DNA of 64,000 bases from CAYQIM01 sp964417555 (GCA_964417555.1 CAYQIM010000038.1:174964-238963), one strand, 5' to 3'. Numbered from the stretch's first letter, positions 1-9,533 are shown. Notes: a model not told the origin generated them from the sequence alone. Numbers and translations: made by a program.

Positions 1-879
1 TAATTGGCTAGAAGGTATGTCTAGACTAGTCACATTATTTTCTGTTTTACGATTTAGTTTGAAACCAGATACGCTCCCTTGTAAAGAAAAAGGTTGTAAA
101 TTGCCTGCAAGATTTATCTGCATTGGCTTAAGGGAAAACGTATTATTTTTAAGTTGTTTTGCCGTTAAATTCAGTAACCATTTATTGGTATTTAAACTAT
201 TGGAAAAGAGTTGTCCTTGAATTTGTTCCAGTTGCCAATCGTTCCACTTTAGACTGCTTGCTAGAACTGTAATATAAAATTCGGGTGCGTTTCGCTTACC
301 ATTGACTTTTCCTTTTAAAACGAGCTGGCCTTTCGCTTCTGAAATAAGATTAGCTAATTCTGGAATTGTTAACTGCCAATTGAAATGCCATTGTTCATCT
401 AAGGTTCCATCAAGCGCTAGTACATTAGTGCCATAGTAAACAAAAGCTTTTTTAATATCGATTGAACTTAAGTGAATGTGCCTTAGTAAACTAGGGATTT
501 TAAAATGCGCTGGATTGGTTTTTGTTGTGGTACTGTGCTCTTGCTCTTTGATAGAAAGTATCAGCGTATTGATAGACAATGGCGCTATACTTAATTTACC
601 ACGTAAAAGCGCACTCCAATGCCAATCAAATTGGGCTGATAAAATAGAAAGTTCAGCAGCAGTGCTCGTATAGTGCAGATCTTTTATCTGAATTGGACCG
701 AGTAAGCAGCCATTTAATTCCTTGATTTTTAAAGTCCCTGGTAGCCATTTTTGGCTTAATTCAGCTGTTAAATCTAAGCCTTTTTGTGTGGTTAAAAATA
801 AATAACCGGCACTTAAAAAAGTAATCGTTATAATATAGGCAACAATCCGGGGTAAGCTGAGGAGTGATTTGATTTTCAT
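1..879 (-). CDS. tamB: TamB, translocation and assembly module inner-membrane subunit (N-terminal part)
   Basis: Reading the minus strand from the ATG at 879 gives an uninterrupted frame that leaves the window at base 1, so about 293 N-terminal residues are present and the rest lies outside. It opens MKIKSLLSLPRIVAYI and has one hydrophobic segment (about residues 12-31), then beta-rich sequence typical of the AsmA/TamB type (GLDLTAEL, LNGCLLGPIQIKDL, FDWHWSALLRGKL). TamB spans the periplasm and works with the Omp85 protein TamA to move lipids or proteins to the outer membrane. The start overlaps the tamA stop in an ATGA, so the two genes are translationally coupled. The family assignment rests on N-terminal signatures and on the partner gene. 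Confidence 0.88.
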   Translation of the reverse strand, partial: MKIKSLLSLPRIVAYIITITFLSAGYLFLTTQKGLDLTAELSQKWLPGTLKIKELNGCLLGPIQIKDLHYTSTAAELSILSAQFDWHWSALLRGKLSIAPLSINTLILSIKEQEHSTTTKTNPAHFKIPSLLRHIHLSSIDIKKAFVYYGTNVLALDGTLDEQWHFNWQLTIPELANLISEAKGQLVLKGKVNGKRNAPEFYITVLASSLKWNDWQLEQIQGQLFSNSLNTNKWLLNLTAKQLKNNTFSLKPMQINLAGNLQPFSLQGSVSGFKLNRKTENNVTSLDIPSSQL

Positions 880-2630
880 AATAGGTCAATCCCCATGCTA
901 AATTGTAATCGTGTTGGATGACCAGGAAGATCTAACGCTTTACCAGCAGTTAATTCCATGGGGCCTAGTGGTGATATCCATACAATACCAACACCAGCGC
1001 CTTTTTGTAGATTAATTGGAAAATTATTAACGGCGTTACCGATATCAAAGAATGCTGCGCCATAAAAGTTGTTAATGAGTCGATGTTGATATTCAGCACT
1101 CCCTACCATTAAATAACGTCCTGGACCTAATGCTTGATAGTCATAACCACGTATGCTTTGACTTCCTCCGGCATAGAAAAGAAGTGAAGGAGGAAAGTTT
1201 GTCGGATCGGGTGTTACCGTATAACCCATGTCACTGCGCAGGATTAATCTACTTTTCTCATTCCAGCTGGTAATATATTTTGTTTGAAACTGGGTCTGTA
1301 AAAAACTGGCACTTGATAAAAGATTTTTATTGGCGGCTTGTAGTCTTAAATTGAGGCGATAACCATGAAAAGCAAAAACAGGATTATCAAATTGGTTACG
1401 AGAAAAATTAATACCGGGTGTCAGTAAGTGAGAAATAGTCGTTGGCTTATTGACATAATTGAAACGCTCAATTTGGTAGTTTAAAAATAGATTACGTTGC
1501 CAACCGCGCCATTGTTTTATACTAGCAACACCTAGTTGTTGAGTTGTGCTGTCTACTTGAGCTAGCTGTTTGCGTACGATAGCAAAATTAATATTATAGT
1601 TATCGGTAGTGGGATACTTTCCTGGAATGGTATAAGTGGTTTGTAGACTGTTTTGTACTTTCGATAATTGGCTCATAATACTTAATTTATGGCCAAATTG
1701 ATTAAGATAACGTGATTCCCAGCCTAAAGTCCCCCGTACACCGACGTCAGTACTGTACCCTATTCCTGCCGTATATTGTTGAGAAGGTCGCGGCGTTAAT
1801 TTAAATAAAATGGGTATTTGTTGACTTTGCTTTTTTGTAGCAAGGTCATTTATAGAAATATGCTTAAAATAGCCGCTGTTGTTGAGATTATCTTGTAGCT
1901 TTAAGAGCTGTTTGGAGGAGTAAGGATCACCGATTTGAAATGGAATATAGCGCCTTAAAAAACTGGTTTTGAGGATGTTCTGTTGAAAGTTTACGGGACC
2001 GAAATAATAACGGGGACCTGTATCTAGAATTAAAGTCACATGAGCACTGTAGGATTGGCGATTGATAAGAACACGGTGTTCGGAAAAGTAAGCAGACAGA
2101 TAACCTTCAGACAGTGCTTCTGCCAGTAATCTTTGTTTGCTTTGTTCATAAAGTGTACTTAAGAAGCTATCACCTTGCTTAAGTGGCTGTTGGGCCAGTA
2201 TTTTTTTTAATGCTGTATTATTGGCCCCTTCGCCTTGAAGTAAAATTTTCAGTTGGGTAATTTTTAATAAGGGCCCTGGATTGACTTGATAGATGGCATG
2301 CCAGGTGTTATTTCGGTAGAAAAGTTTTGCTTGGATAGAAGGTTTAAAATAGCCGTAAGGGGAGAGGGCTTGTTCGATCTCCGAAGAAGCATGCTCATGC
2401 CAGGTTTGAATGACTTCGGTCGTCACAGGTGGAGTTAATGATTCTAGACTGTGAGTCAGGCGCGCTTCAACCGGCGTTGCTAAAGAGGGCGCTAGGCCTT
2501 TTAATTGATAGTCAATATAGCTAGTAGGGGCGGCGACGGAGCCATATCCCATTAAGGAATAAAATAGACCTTTAATAGCCAATAAAGTAATAGCCAATAA
2601 AGTAATAACGTATTTTCTTATTTTTAGCAT
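876..2630 (-). CDS. tamA: TamA, Omp85-family outer-membrane translocation protein
   Basis: A 584-residue protein with an N-terminal signal segment, about 230 residues of POTRA-like repeats (for example GPLLKITQLKILLQGEG, TGPRYYFGPVNF), and a C-terminal 16-strand-type barrel. The barrel carries the Omp85 signatures GGSQSIRGYDYQALGPG and GAGVGIVWISPLGPMEL and ends SMGIDLL. Length matches the family (about 580). It forms the outer-membrane half of the TAM complex with TamB, whose start overlaps its stop. Two direct copies of a 15-bp unit encode the doubled ITLLA-ITLLA in the signal segment, which suggests replication slippage there. A BamA identity is unlikely: only about three POTRA domains fit before the barrel and TamB follows directly. 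Confidence 0.92.
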   Translation of the reverse strand: MLKIRKYVITLLAITLLAIKGLFYSLMGYGSVAAPTSYIDYQLKGLAPSLATPVEARLTHSLESLTPPVTTEVIQTWHEHASSEIEQALSPYGYFKPSIQAKLFYRNNTWHAIYQVNPGPLLKITQLKILLQGEGANNTALKKILAQQPLKQGDSFLSTLYEQSKQRLLAEALSEGYLSAYFSEHRVLINRQSYSAHVTLILDTGPRYYFGPVNFQQNILKTSFLRRYIPFQIGDPYSSKQLLKLQDNLNNSGYFKHISINDLATKKQSQQIPILFKLTPRPSQQYTAGIGYSTDVGVRGTLGWESRYLNQFGHKLSIMSQLSKVQNSLQTTYTIPGKYPTTDNYNINFAIVRKQLAQVDSTTQQLGVASIKQWRGWQRNLFLNYQIERFNYVNKPTTISHLLTPGINFSRNQFDNPVFAFHGYRLNLRLQAANKNLLSSASFLQTQFQTKYITSWNEKSRLILRSDMGYTVTPDPTNFPPSLLFYAGGSQSIRGYDYQALGPGRYLMVGSAEYQHRLINNFYGAAFFDIGNAVNNFPINLQKGAGVGIVWISPLGPMELTAGKALDLPGHPTRLQFSMGIDLL

Positions 2631-2714
2631 AACTAGGTAAATACCTAATATGCCGCTATAAGTAAAGAGGTTCTCTATAATCAGATGAAAATAATAGGGA
2701 CAATCTTCTTATTG

Positions 2715-2775
2715 AGCCGCTATACCGGCAGGCCCATTACTGGTCCATCGGCTTCGCCGAGCTGGGGTGACGTAC
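2715..2775. repeat. GC-rich dispersed palindrome, copy 1
   Basis: A GC-rich island in AT-rich intergenic DNA, centred on the hairpin TCGGCTTCGCCGA. Its reverse complement resembles 35398-35445: both read ATTGTA(C/T)GT, then CTCGGCGAA-GCCG, then CCAGT and GGGCC/GGCCC. A 68-codon minus-strand frame covers it (2709-2915), but the C-terminal third of that frame is simply this repeat, so no gene is called. The similarity was judged by eye. Confidence 0.45.
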
Positions 2776-2977
2776 AATTTTCCTTGTAAATACCAGCGGA
2801 ATATAAGCAGTTTAGCTCTTGCAGTATCTCGTGAAGTCATTACAATAACTTTTCTAATAGAGTATCTCGTTATTTGCGATGAGGTAGAAAACACACGCTT
2901 TGTGGCCATCACCATATACTAAATGACGAGACGCCTAAGCGCGCGTATTATTTTCTAAATTGATAAGGCCTTCCATT

Positions 2978-4195
2978 ATGCTTAAACTCCGTTGTTCTTT
3001 ATTGCCGATCTTCATCGGCTTAATAGTTACTGTATTTGGATCTATCAGTAATGCTGATCCCATTATCCCTATTACAGCTCCTTCTGCAAGTAGAACTAGC
3101 CCAGCACAGCCTATGCTAACGCCAATTGCGCCAAGTGTAAATGCCAAGGCTTACTTATTAATGGATGCCTACAGTGGAAAAATTTTAGCGGGTGAGAATA
3201 TTGATGAGCGAGTGCCACCCGCTAGTTTAACGAAAATGATGACTTCTTATGTCATTTCAGTGGCGTTAAAAGAGGGACGCATCCATCCAGATGATTTAGT
3301 GACGATTAGTGAAACGGCTTGGAAAACAGGCGGTTCAAAGATGTTTGTTAAGGTTGGAGATAAGGTCGCTGTACGCGATCTGATGCAAGGTATTATTGTT
3401 GATTCGGGGAATGATGCTTGTGTGGCGATGGCTGAATATGTAGCAGGAAGTCAAGAATCTTTTGTGGGGCTCATGAATCAAGAGGCCGCTCGATTAGGAA
3501 TGAGCCATACACATTTTGTTGATGTGGATGGATTACCTGACCCTAATCATTATTCAACAGCGCATGATATGGCTATTTTGGCGCGGGCACTTATTCTTGA
3601 TTTTCCCGAAGATTATAAATGGTATTCGCAAAAGTGGTTTGCTTATAATGGCATTAAGCAACCGAATCGAAATCGTTTATTATGGCGTGATGCAAACGTT
3701 GACGGTATTAAAACGGGACATACAAATGACGCCGGTTTTTGTTTGGCTGCTTCAGGTCAAAAAAATGGTATGCGTTTAATTACAATAGTCATGGGTGCTC
3801 CTTCAGATGAGATGCGTGCGCAAGATAGTCAAAAGTTATTAACTTATGGTTTTCGTTTTTTTGTCTCGCAAAAAATTTACACCGCGAACACCAAGTTAGC
3901 TACGCCTCGCATCTGGTTAGGACAGCATTCTCAGCTTAACGTCGGTTTGGCGCAAGATCTATATGCCACTTTTCTCTCTGGGCAAAACAAGGCGCCTACA
4001 ACTACAATGACTTTTACACCTAATCTGCAAGCGCCTATTCAAAAAGGTGATGTGGTAGGTCAAGTTAATGTGGTTTTAAATGATAAACCCATTGCTAGTG
4101 CTCCTCTCATTGCGTTAGAAAGTGTAGGTAAAGGGGGTTTATGGAGAAGCTTAGTTGATCGGACTAGTATGTGGTTTCATAAAGCCAAAGCTTAA
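2978..4195 (+). CDS. dacA: D-alanyl-D-alanine carboxypeptidase (PBP5/6 type)
   Basis: Removes the terminal D-Ala from peptidoglycan pentapeptides in the periplasm. All three serine-DD-peptidase motifs are present, numbered from the ATG at 2978: SLTK (Ser83, Lys86), SGN (143-145) and KTG (245-247). A signal peptide of about 27 residues precedes them. The C-terminal PBP5 beta domain follows (TMTFTPNLQAPIQKGDVVG), and the last residues LWRSLVDRTSMWFHKAKA form a likely amphipathic membrane anchor. A TTG at 2960 would add six residues; the ATG at 2978, preceded by AAGG, starts the signal peptide more naturally. Length is normal for the family (about 405). A structured repeat begins immediately after the stop codon. 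Confidence 0.93.
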   Translation: MLKLRCSLLPIFIGLIVTVFGSISNADPIIPITAPSASRTSPAQPMLTPIAPSVNAKAYLLMDAYSGKILAGENIDERVPPASLTKMMTSYVISVALKEGRIHPDDLVTISETAWKTGGSKMFVKVGDKVAVRDLMQGIIVDSGNDACVAMAEYVAGSQESFVGLMNQEAARLGMSHTHFVDVDGLPDPNHYSTAHDMAILARALILDFPEDYKWYSQKWFAYNGIKQPNRNRLLWRDANVDGIKTGHTNDAGFCLAASGQKNGMRLITIVMGAPSDEMRAQDSQKLLTYGFRFFVSQKIYTANTKLATPRIWLGQHSQLNVGLAQDLYATFLSGQNKAPTTTMTFTPNLQAPIQKGDVVGQVNVVLNDKPIASAPLIALESVGKGGLWRSLVDRTSMWFHKAKA

Positions 4196-4382
4196 TATAC
4201 CGCTCGCATTTGAAAATGCGAATTTTTAACTTTCATGGCGAGCGGATATTCTGATCACACGGGCAAAAGCAAAGCTTATGCAGCGTCATTCAGCGGGAAA
4301 AATCGCGTTTCTCCCTTTGAAAATCCCCATCGCGTAAGGAGAGCATTTGAAAATGCCATTTCGCATTTTCAAATGCAATTGG
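4196..4382 (+). repeat. TATACCGCTCG structured repeat, copy A
   Basis: Begins at the base after the dacA stop. Order of parts: TATACCGCTCG paired with GGCGAGCGG; a middle segment GGGCAAAAGCAAAGCTTATGC; a small stem around AATCGCG; and a perfect 14-bp inverted repeat (GCATTTGAAAATGC at 4344-4357, its complement at 4364-4377, loop of 6). The same order appears at 10654 and 27205 with different but still complementary stems. No coding potential was seen. The following 4383-4489 holds nothing recognisable apart from the promoter region expected for the next gene. Confidence 0.75.
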
Positions 4383-4489
4383 GTTTATTTATTATGAGAG
4401 TATCTTGAGCTCGGAGATTTAGCCTAGTAGTTACGACGATGATATATAGTAATGAATGAATCTCACTTTTTCTTAGTTGATAAAAATTT

Positions 4490-5386
4490 ATGCTATTCAT
4501 AAAACTTTTAAGCCGTTTAAAAGTGGGTATTGCAGCCATACTTTATTTAGTTAACCTTGTATTTTGGTGTATGCCCTTAGCGATTCTGGGCCTGTTTTAT
4601 TACCTTATTCCTCTGAAAATTTGGCAACAACACTGTAAACGCTGGATGGAGTTTTTGCCTATCTATTGGATAAAGGGTAATTATCTTATCCAAGAATTAA
4701 CTACCTCTATTAAATGGGATGTAACGGGTTTAGATAAACTTAACTATAACGAATGGTATCTAGTGATTGCGAATCACCAATCTTGGGCGGATATATTGGT
4801 CTTACAACGTATTTTTAATGAGAAAATTCCACCGCTAAAATTTTTCCTGAAAAAGGAGTTACTTTGGACATTGCCTTTTGCTAGCTGGGCTTGCTGGTTA
4901 TTAGGATTTCCTTTTATGCATCGATACAGTAAAAAAGTGTTGGCGAAACATCCTGAATTAAAGAATAAAGATATCGAAGCTACTCAGCGGGCTTGTACGA
5001 GATTTAAGGAAACTCCAACGACAGTGACTAACTTTATTGAAGGAACGCGCTTTACTGAAAAGAAGCGCAAATTACAAGAATCTCCCTATCATTATTTGCT
5101 GCGCCCTAAATCGACAGGGATTGGGTTTAGTTTAGCAGTTTTAGGAGATTTTTTTCATAAAATTCTCAACGTGACAATTATTTATCCACCGAAAAAAGCG
5201 AGTTTATGGCACTTTTTATCAGGGGATGTGCATAAAATAACCGTACATATAGAAACCATACCTATTACATCAGAGTGGCTAGGCGATTATCAAAATAACC
5301 GCCAGTACCGGGCCGAATTCCAACAAAAACTTAATCACTTATGGCAGAAAAAAGACAAGCTTATACAAGAAACACAAAAAACTTAA
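4490..5386 (+). CDS. 1-acyl-sn-glycerol-3-phosphate acyltransferase family protein (YihG-like)
   Basis: A PlsC-superfamily lysophospholipid acyltransferase of the YihG/LCLAT type. The catalytic HX4D motif is NHQSWAD (His96, Asp101) and the phosphate-binding motif is FIEGTRFT (Glu184-Gly185-Thr186). Two N-terminal hydrophobic segments (about residues 12-42) anchor it in the inner membrane. At 298 residues it is longer than housekeeping PlsC (about 245) and fits the YihG branch, which adjusts phosphatidic-acid acyl composition. It stands alone on the plus strand, with a convergent unrelated gene downstream. Exact acyl preference cannot be read from sequence. Confidence 0.85.
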   Translation: MLFIKLLSRLKVGIAAILYLVNLVFWCMPLAILGLFYYLIPLKIWQQHCKRWMEFLPIYWIKGNYLIQELTTSIKWDVTGLDKLNYNEWYLVIANHQSWADILVLQRIFNEKIPPLKFFLKKELLWTLPFASWACWLLGFPFMHRYSKKVLAKHPELKNKDIEATQRACTRFKETPTTVTNFIEGTRFTEKKRKLQESPYHYLLRPKSTGIGFSLAVLGDFFHKILNVTIIYPPKKASLWHFLSGDVHKITVHIETIPITSEWLGDYQNNRQYRAEFQQKLNHLWQKKDKLIQETQKT

Positions 5387-5417
5387 TTGCGAGTGACTAA
5401 AAAATTCTGCTTAAGGG

Positions 5418-8006
5418 TTAAATTTTAAATGCCGTTTTTAATTCAGCTAATAGTTCAGTTGTTTCACTCGCTATCTGTCCGCTTGTTACTGGATTAAATT
5501 TGAAAAATAAACAGTTTCTAGATTTTGTAAAAATATTTTCTTGAAAAATGGTGTTTGCTGTTTGATAGAGTTCTGTCAATCTATTGGCATCGTTAGTACT
5601 GCTCGCGGAAGCGTTAGCAATATAATTTTTTATTTCGTTAAGGGCGCTTATTCCTTTTTGTTCGAATTCAATCTTTTCCTTTGTGATTTTTTTAAATAAG
5701 AGTTTAACGAGCTTTTCACGCCAGTTTAGGTTTTCTCCCTGGAGTTTTTTTAGGTGAGTATTAATTTTTTCTGCTACGCTATCAAGTTTTATACTGAAAC
5801 TATTGAGCCTTAAGCTATTAAATTCCTCGATGATAGGTTCGAGTTTGCTTTTGATTGGCGCTTGGTCAGATAAAAGTAAATCTATTTTCTTTAAAAATTC
5901 TCTATTTTCCTGTGTTATTGGCGACTCATTAAGCTCGGATAATTTCGTTTTTATGGCTTGTTTAGATTCTGTAGAAATTTCTTCAATTTTGGTTTCATAA
6001 TGGGTTACAAACTTTTTAAATTCGACATCGATTGAATCAAAGGGATATTCAGATAAATATGCATCGTCTATTGATAGTTGCGTTAACTGTTGTTTTATAG
6101 GGGCTAATTGAGTAGCAAACGCTTCTTTCTCAAACGGTTCTATTGCAGAGCCGTATAAGTCTGCAGCGAACAAGGTTATTTTTTCTTCTATCCTTAATCT
6201 TTCTTCATTAACGGCTTTAATTTTATCTTTTTTTAAGTTTAACAACTCGGCCATGATACCTTCAAGTTCACTTCTTTTTAAGCTAGGGTTAGCTAATAAA
6301 GCTTTTAATTTTTCAGAAAAATGGGTATTTTTAAGTGTCGTTGTATCCCGCTGGATAAGTTGTAGCTTTGCTCGAATATTTTCAGCCGATTGTTGATTAG
6401 TGGCAGAGATTTTTAATTCAAAAGCAGCTTTAAACGAGGCAAATTTTTTTCTTAGGGAATCTAGGTTTTCTTTATTTAGACATAAAAAATTATCTTCAGT
6501 GAGATTTTTAGTCTCGGATTTTAAGTTTTTTAGTTGGTTAATAAGTTCAGTACTAGGAAATTCATTGGTAGTAATTTCGTATAATTCCTTAGAAACTTCT
6601 GTTAAGTTTATTTCAATTTCTGCAAGTTCGCTTTGCATAGTTGCAATAGCTCGTTTTCTGGCTAGAATAACTTGTTGGTTTTTTAGTTCATAGTCTTTCT
6701 TTAGGGTTGCTAATTGGGGCGAAAGGATAGCGATTTCATTTTTCAGTCCCTCTATTTTCTGTAAAGACAAGCAGCCGTCAATTAATTCTTTATTAATTTC
6801 GGCTAGTAATTCTGTATACTTTATATAGATAGGATGCTTTTCAAATTCAAAGACTACTTCATCAGCTAATGTTTGCTTAAATGCATCTAGTTTATTTTCG
6901 TCTATAAGCTTATTTTTTTCTGTTGATAGTCCAGTTTTTCTTGCAAAAACGATTTCATAAGAGATTTGTTTGTAGGCTGCTAATTTTTCTCTTAAATCCC
7001 TATAGAAATTAGTATAAATATTTTTTCTTTTATTATAACCGGCTTCTGAAATAGAAAGTAAATTTTCTTGAAACTTTTTCAACATGCTTTCACAAACAGA
7101 TAATTTTTCGTTAAATAGTTCTTCCTCCTCTATCTTTATAAGAATATCATCTGCGAAAAGGGTTTTTTTCAATTCTAGTTTGAACAGTGTTAACTTTTCA
7201 ATCGCGTTAGTGACAAAATTGTTCCTTTCCGTTAAATTCTGTTCATATTCTTGCAATATGTCCTCTTTTTGAACGTAAATACTTGCTATAGTATCGTTTA
7301 GGGTTGCTAATCTTTGTTTGTCCGTTGCTATTATGGGTATATGGAGAAAATTTTCTTCATTCGTTATTAATTCATTGAAATCAGCTAGCAATAATTCTAA
7401 TTTTTTCAATAATTCCGAATATTGATTTTTATTTTTTGAATCAAAGACATTATTGGTAAATATAAGTAATTTATCTTTTATTTCTTCTAATTTTTCATAT
7501 TCTTTTGTTAGATCGCTAAGAATTTTTTTCTTATTTTCTATTTCTTTTGGTAGTTCATTGAAATCAATAAATACGTTAAAAGGTTCTAGTAAACCAAGAA
7601 ATATTTCTCTAGCTGGTATTTCATGACAATATTTATTTAGGTTAAGACTTAATTTTACTAGTAGTTTTTTTAGTTCAGCATTATAAAAATCACTTCCAAT
7701 TTCTGACTTCATTAAATTCATTTCCCGAATTAATCTATTAATTTCAGCTTCGAAATACTTTGCATGTGCTGATGAGATTTCTGCAGGATAAACTAAATAG
7801 AAAATTGGCGAATTAATTTCTGTTAAATTAGCATTACCATTTTTAAAAGTTTTATGTTTAGCAATAAAATCACTATTTCCATCACGCGCTACTAATACTA
7901 AATGATAGTCTAATTTTTTAGCTTTAATATTTATAGTAAATTTTTTTTCTTTTTTGTCGAAATTAATTGAAAAATTTTTTTTATTTAGCGTTTGTGGTTC
8001 TGGCAT
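5418..8006 (-). CDS. Large coiled-coil protein of unknown function
   Basis: 862 residues that match no family I recognise. Residues 1-75 look beta-rich (NFSINFDKKEKKFTINIKAK). Almost all the rest is charged, leucine-rich, heptad-like helix with many Lys/Glu/Asn, as expected for long coiled coils. There is no signal peptide and no membrane segment. The C-terminus (SRNCLFFKFNPVTSG) has a short aromatic stretch. The gene and its upstream 190 bp are more AT-rich than the flanking metabolic genes. Size, composition and isolation resemble secreted effector candidates of the Legionellales, but nothing in the sequence proves secretion. A cytoplasmic structural protein is equally possible. Confidence 0.8.
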   Translation of the reverse strand: MPEPQTLNKKNFSINFDKKEKKFTINIKAKKLDYHLVLVARDGNSDFIAKHKTFKNGNANLTEINSPIFYLVYPAEISSAHAKYFEAEINRLIREMNLMKSEIGSDFYNAELKKLLVKLSLNLNKYCHEIPAREIFLGLLEPFNVFIDFNELPKEIENKKKILSDLTKEYEKLEEIKDKLLIFTNNVFDSKNKNQYSELLKKLELLLADFNELITNEENFLHIPIIATDKQRLATLNDTIASIYVQKEDILQEYEQNLTERNNFVTNAIEKLTLFKLELKKTLFADDILIKIEEEELFNEKLSVCESMLKKFQENLLSISEAGYNKRKNIYTNFYRDLREKLAAYKQISYEIVFARKTGLSTEKNKLIDENKLDAFKQTLADEVVFEFEKHPIYIKYTELLAEINKELIDGCLSLQKIEGLKNEIAILSPQLATLKKDYELKNQQVILARKRAIATMQSELAEIEINLTEVSKELYEITTNEFPSTELINQLKNLKSETKNLTEDNFLCLNKENLDSLRKKFASFKAAFELKISATNQQSAENIRAKLQLIQRDTTTLKNTHFSEKLKALLANPSLKRSELEGIMAELLNLKKDKIKAVNEERLRIEEKITLFAADLYGSAIEPFEKEAFATQLAPIKQQLTQLSIDDAYLSEYPFDSIDVEFKKFVTHYETKIEEISTESKQAIKTKLSELNESPITQENREFLKKIDLLLSDQAPIKSKLEPIIEEFNSLRLNSFSIKLDSVAEKINTHLKKLQGENLNWREKLVKLLFKKITKEKIEFEQKGISALNEIKNYIANASASSTNDANRLTELYQTANTIFQENIFTKSRNCLFFKFNPVTSGQIASETTELLAELKTAFKI

Positions 8007-8198
8007 GATAGTAACTCTTATTTAATTTTTTAAATAATCTATCATTATTTTTTCAAAAAATAAAATTTTATTTTATTATTAAAAATAATTTTTATTTTTT
8101 TTATTATTTTATGAAGGAGGCTATAAGTAGGATTAGGAAGATTTTTTGAAAAACTAGAGTGTAGTTGTCAGGGATAATGTGATTCGGACTTTCTTAAA

Positions 8199-9533
8199 TT
8201 AAATCGCCCAACCACTTGCATAGAATACAGCTAATGCAACCGCAATGATCACGGTGCCAAGATTGAGCTTATGCCATTCTTTAGCACATAGACGGCTGAT
8301 GACTAAGGTACAAAACCCGAGCATAATGCCGGTTACAATATTACAAGTTAATACGATAAACACAGCACATAATAACCCTGAAGCGGCATCGACAAAATCA
8401 GTAAAATTTAGTTTGGCAACGTTACTTAACATTAATAGCCCAACATACATCAATGCGGGTGCTGTTGCATAGGCAGGAACTAAATAAGAAAGAGGTGAAA
8501 TAAATAAGGTAGCGAGAAATAGTAGTCCGACGATTGTCGCGGTTAAACCGGTTTTTCCGCCTACGGCTGTTCCTGCTGCAGATTCAATGTAAACGGCGGC
8601 CGGAGAGGCGCCGACAAAACTAGCAAAAATACTACTCACTGAATCAGCGGTTAAGGCTTTAGCCTCATTATTAATTTTTTTATCTTCGCGTAGCAAATTA
8701 GCCTGACTGGCAACGGCACGAATAGTACCGCTCGCATCAAATATGGCTGTCATAACTAAGGCAAAGATACTCGGCAATACCATGGGCTTTAATGCTCCCA
8801 TAACATCTAGGTTGAAAAATAGCGACGTACCTTTCGTATCTACCAGGTGAGGTAAGGCAAATACTCCTCGATATTTGACGTGAGGATCAAAAATCAAACC
8901 GATAATTGAAATAGCGACAATGACCAATAAAATCCCACCGGGAAAACGTCTTTTTTCCAGACCAAAGATCACAGCAAGACCTAATAGTGTCATAACCGCG
9001 GGAAATGAAGTTAAAGCGCCTAATGTGATAGGCAAACCAGCTAATGGATTCTTGATGACCAGGCCCACGTTATTCGCGGCAATCAGTAGCAAAAACAGAC
9101 CGATACCAATCCCTGTTCCTTGTGCGACGCCTATTGGTAAGTTACGTAAAATCCAAGAACGAATTCCGGAGACGGAGATAATAGTAAATAACACCCCCAT
9201 CAAAAATACAGCACCCAACGCGACCGGAATATTAATATGTTGGGTTAAAATGATGCTAAAGGTAGTAAAAGCTGTCAGTGAAACAGCACAACCGATGGCC
9301 ATTGGTAAATTAGCCCATAGACCCATCAGAAGAGAGCCAAAACCAGCTACTAAGCACGTGGCAACAAAAGCCGTTTCTGGTGAAAAGCCGGCTTGCTTCA
9401 ACATTCCTGGTATAACTATCACCGAATAGATCATTGCTAGGAAGGTTGTCAGTCCCGCTAGAATTTCTTGTTTTGCACTACTGCCACGTTCACTGATTTT
9501 GAAATATGCATCAAATCGGCTTTTTGGTCTCAT
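8199..9533 (-). CDS. NCS2-family purine permease (guanine/hypoxanthine or adenine type)
   Basis: 444 residues, highly hydrophobic with 12 or more predicted membrane spans. It begins MRPKSRFDAYFKISERGSS and continues with KQEILAGLTTFLAMIYSVIV, the AzgA/GhxP/AdeQ-branch N-terminus. Family motifs include the hairpin between spans (GTGIGIGLFLLLIAANNVG) and FDASGTIRAVASQA followed by SPAAVYIESAAGTAVGGKTG. It imports purine bases by proton symport. This makes sense in an organism whose guaA and guaB are also in this window, since imported bases can feed nucleotide pools. The exact base (guanine, hypoxanthine or adenine) cannot be told from the sequence. An SD-like GGAGG lies just upstream of the ATG. 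Confidence 0.88.
   Translation of the reverse strand: MRPKSRFDAYFKISERGSSAKQEILAGLTTFLAMIYSVIVIPGMLKQAGFSPETAFVATCLVAGFGSLLMGLWANLPMAIGCAVSLTAFTTFSIILTQHINIPVALGAVFLMGVLFTIISVSGIRSWILRNLPIGVAQGTGIGIGLFLLLIAANNVGLVIKNPLAGLPITLGALTSFPAVMTLLGLAVIFGLEKRRFPGGILLVIVAISIIGLIFDPHVKYRGVFALPHLVDTKGTSLFFNLDVMGALKPMVLPSIFALVMTAIFDASGTIRAVASQANLLREDKKINNEAKALTADSVSSIFASFVGASPAAVYIESAAGTAVGGKTGLTATIVGLLFLATLFISPLSYLVPAYATAPALMYVGLLMLSNVAKLNFTDFVDAASGLLCAVFIVLTCNIVTGIMLGFCTLVISRLCAKEWHKLNLGTVIIAVALAVFYASGWAI

Noticed and set aside
876..2630. TamA called as BamA
   Set aside because: Length of 584, space for only about three POTRA domains and direct coupling to tamB fit TamA; BamA is about 800 residues with five POTRAs.
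2709..2915. A 68-codon minus-strand frame upstream of tamA
   Set aside because: Its C-terminal third is the GC-rich dispersed palindrome, it has no ribosome-binding site of note, and the peptide looks like translated repeat.
8010..8130. Very AT-rich stretch with short inverted repeats as a replication or partition site
   Set aside because: The A/T runs fit an AT-rich promoter region of the coiled-coil gene; no repeated motif with defined spacing is present.
8920..9429. A 169-codon plus-strand frame antisense to the permease
   Set aside because: Entirely within the well-supported permease gene, Pro/Asn-rich composition typical of an antisense shadow of a hydrophobic protein.
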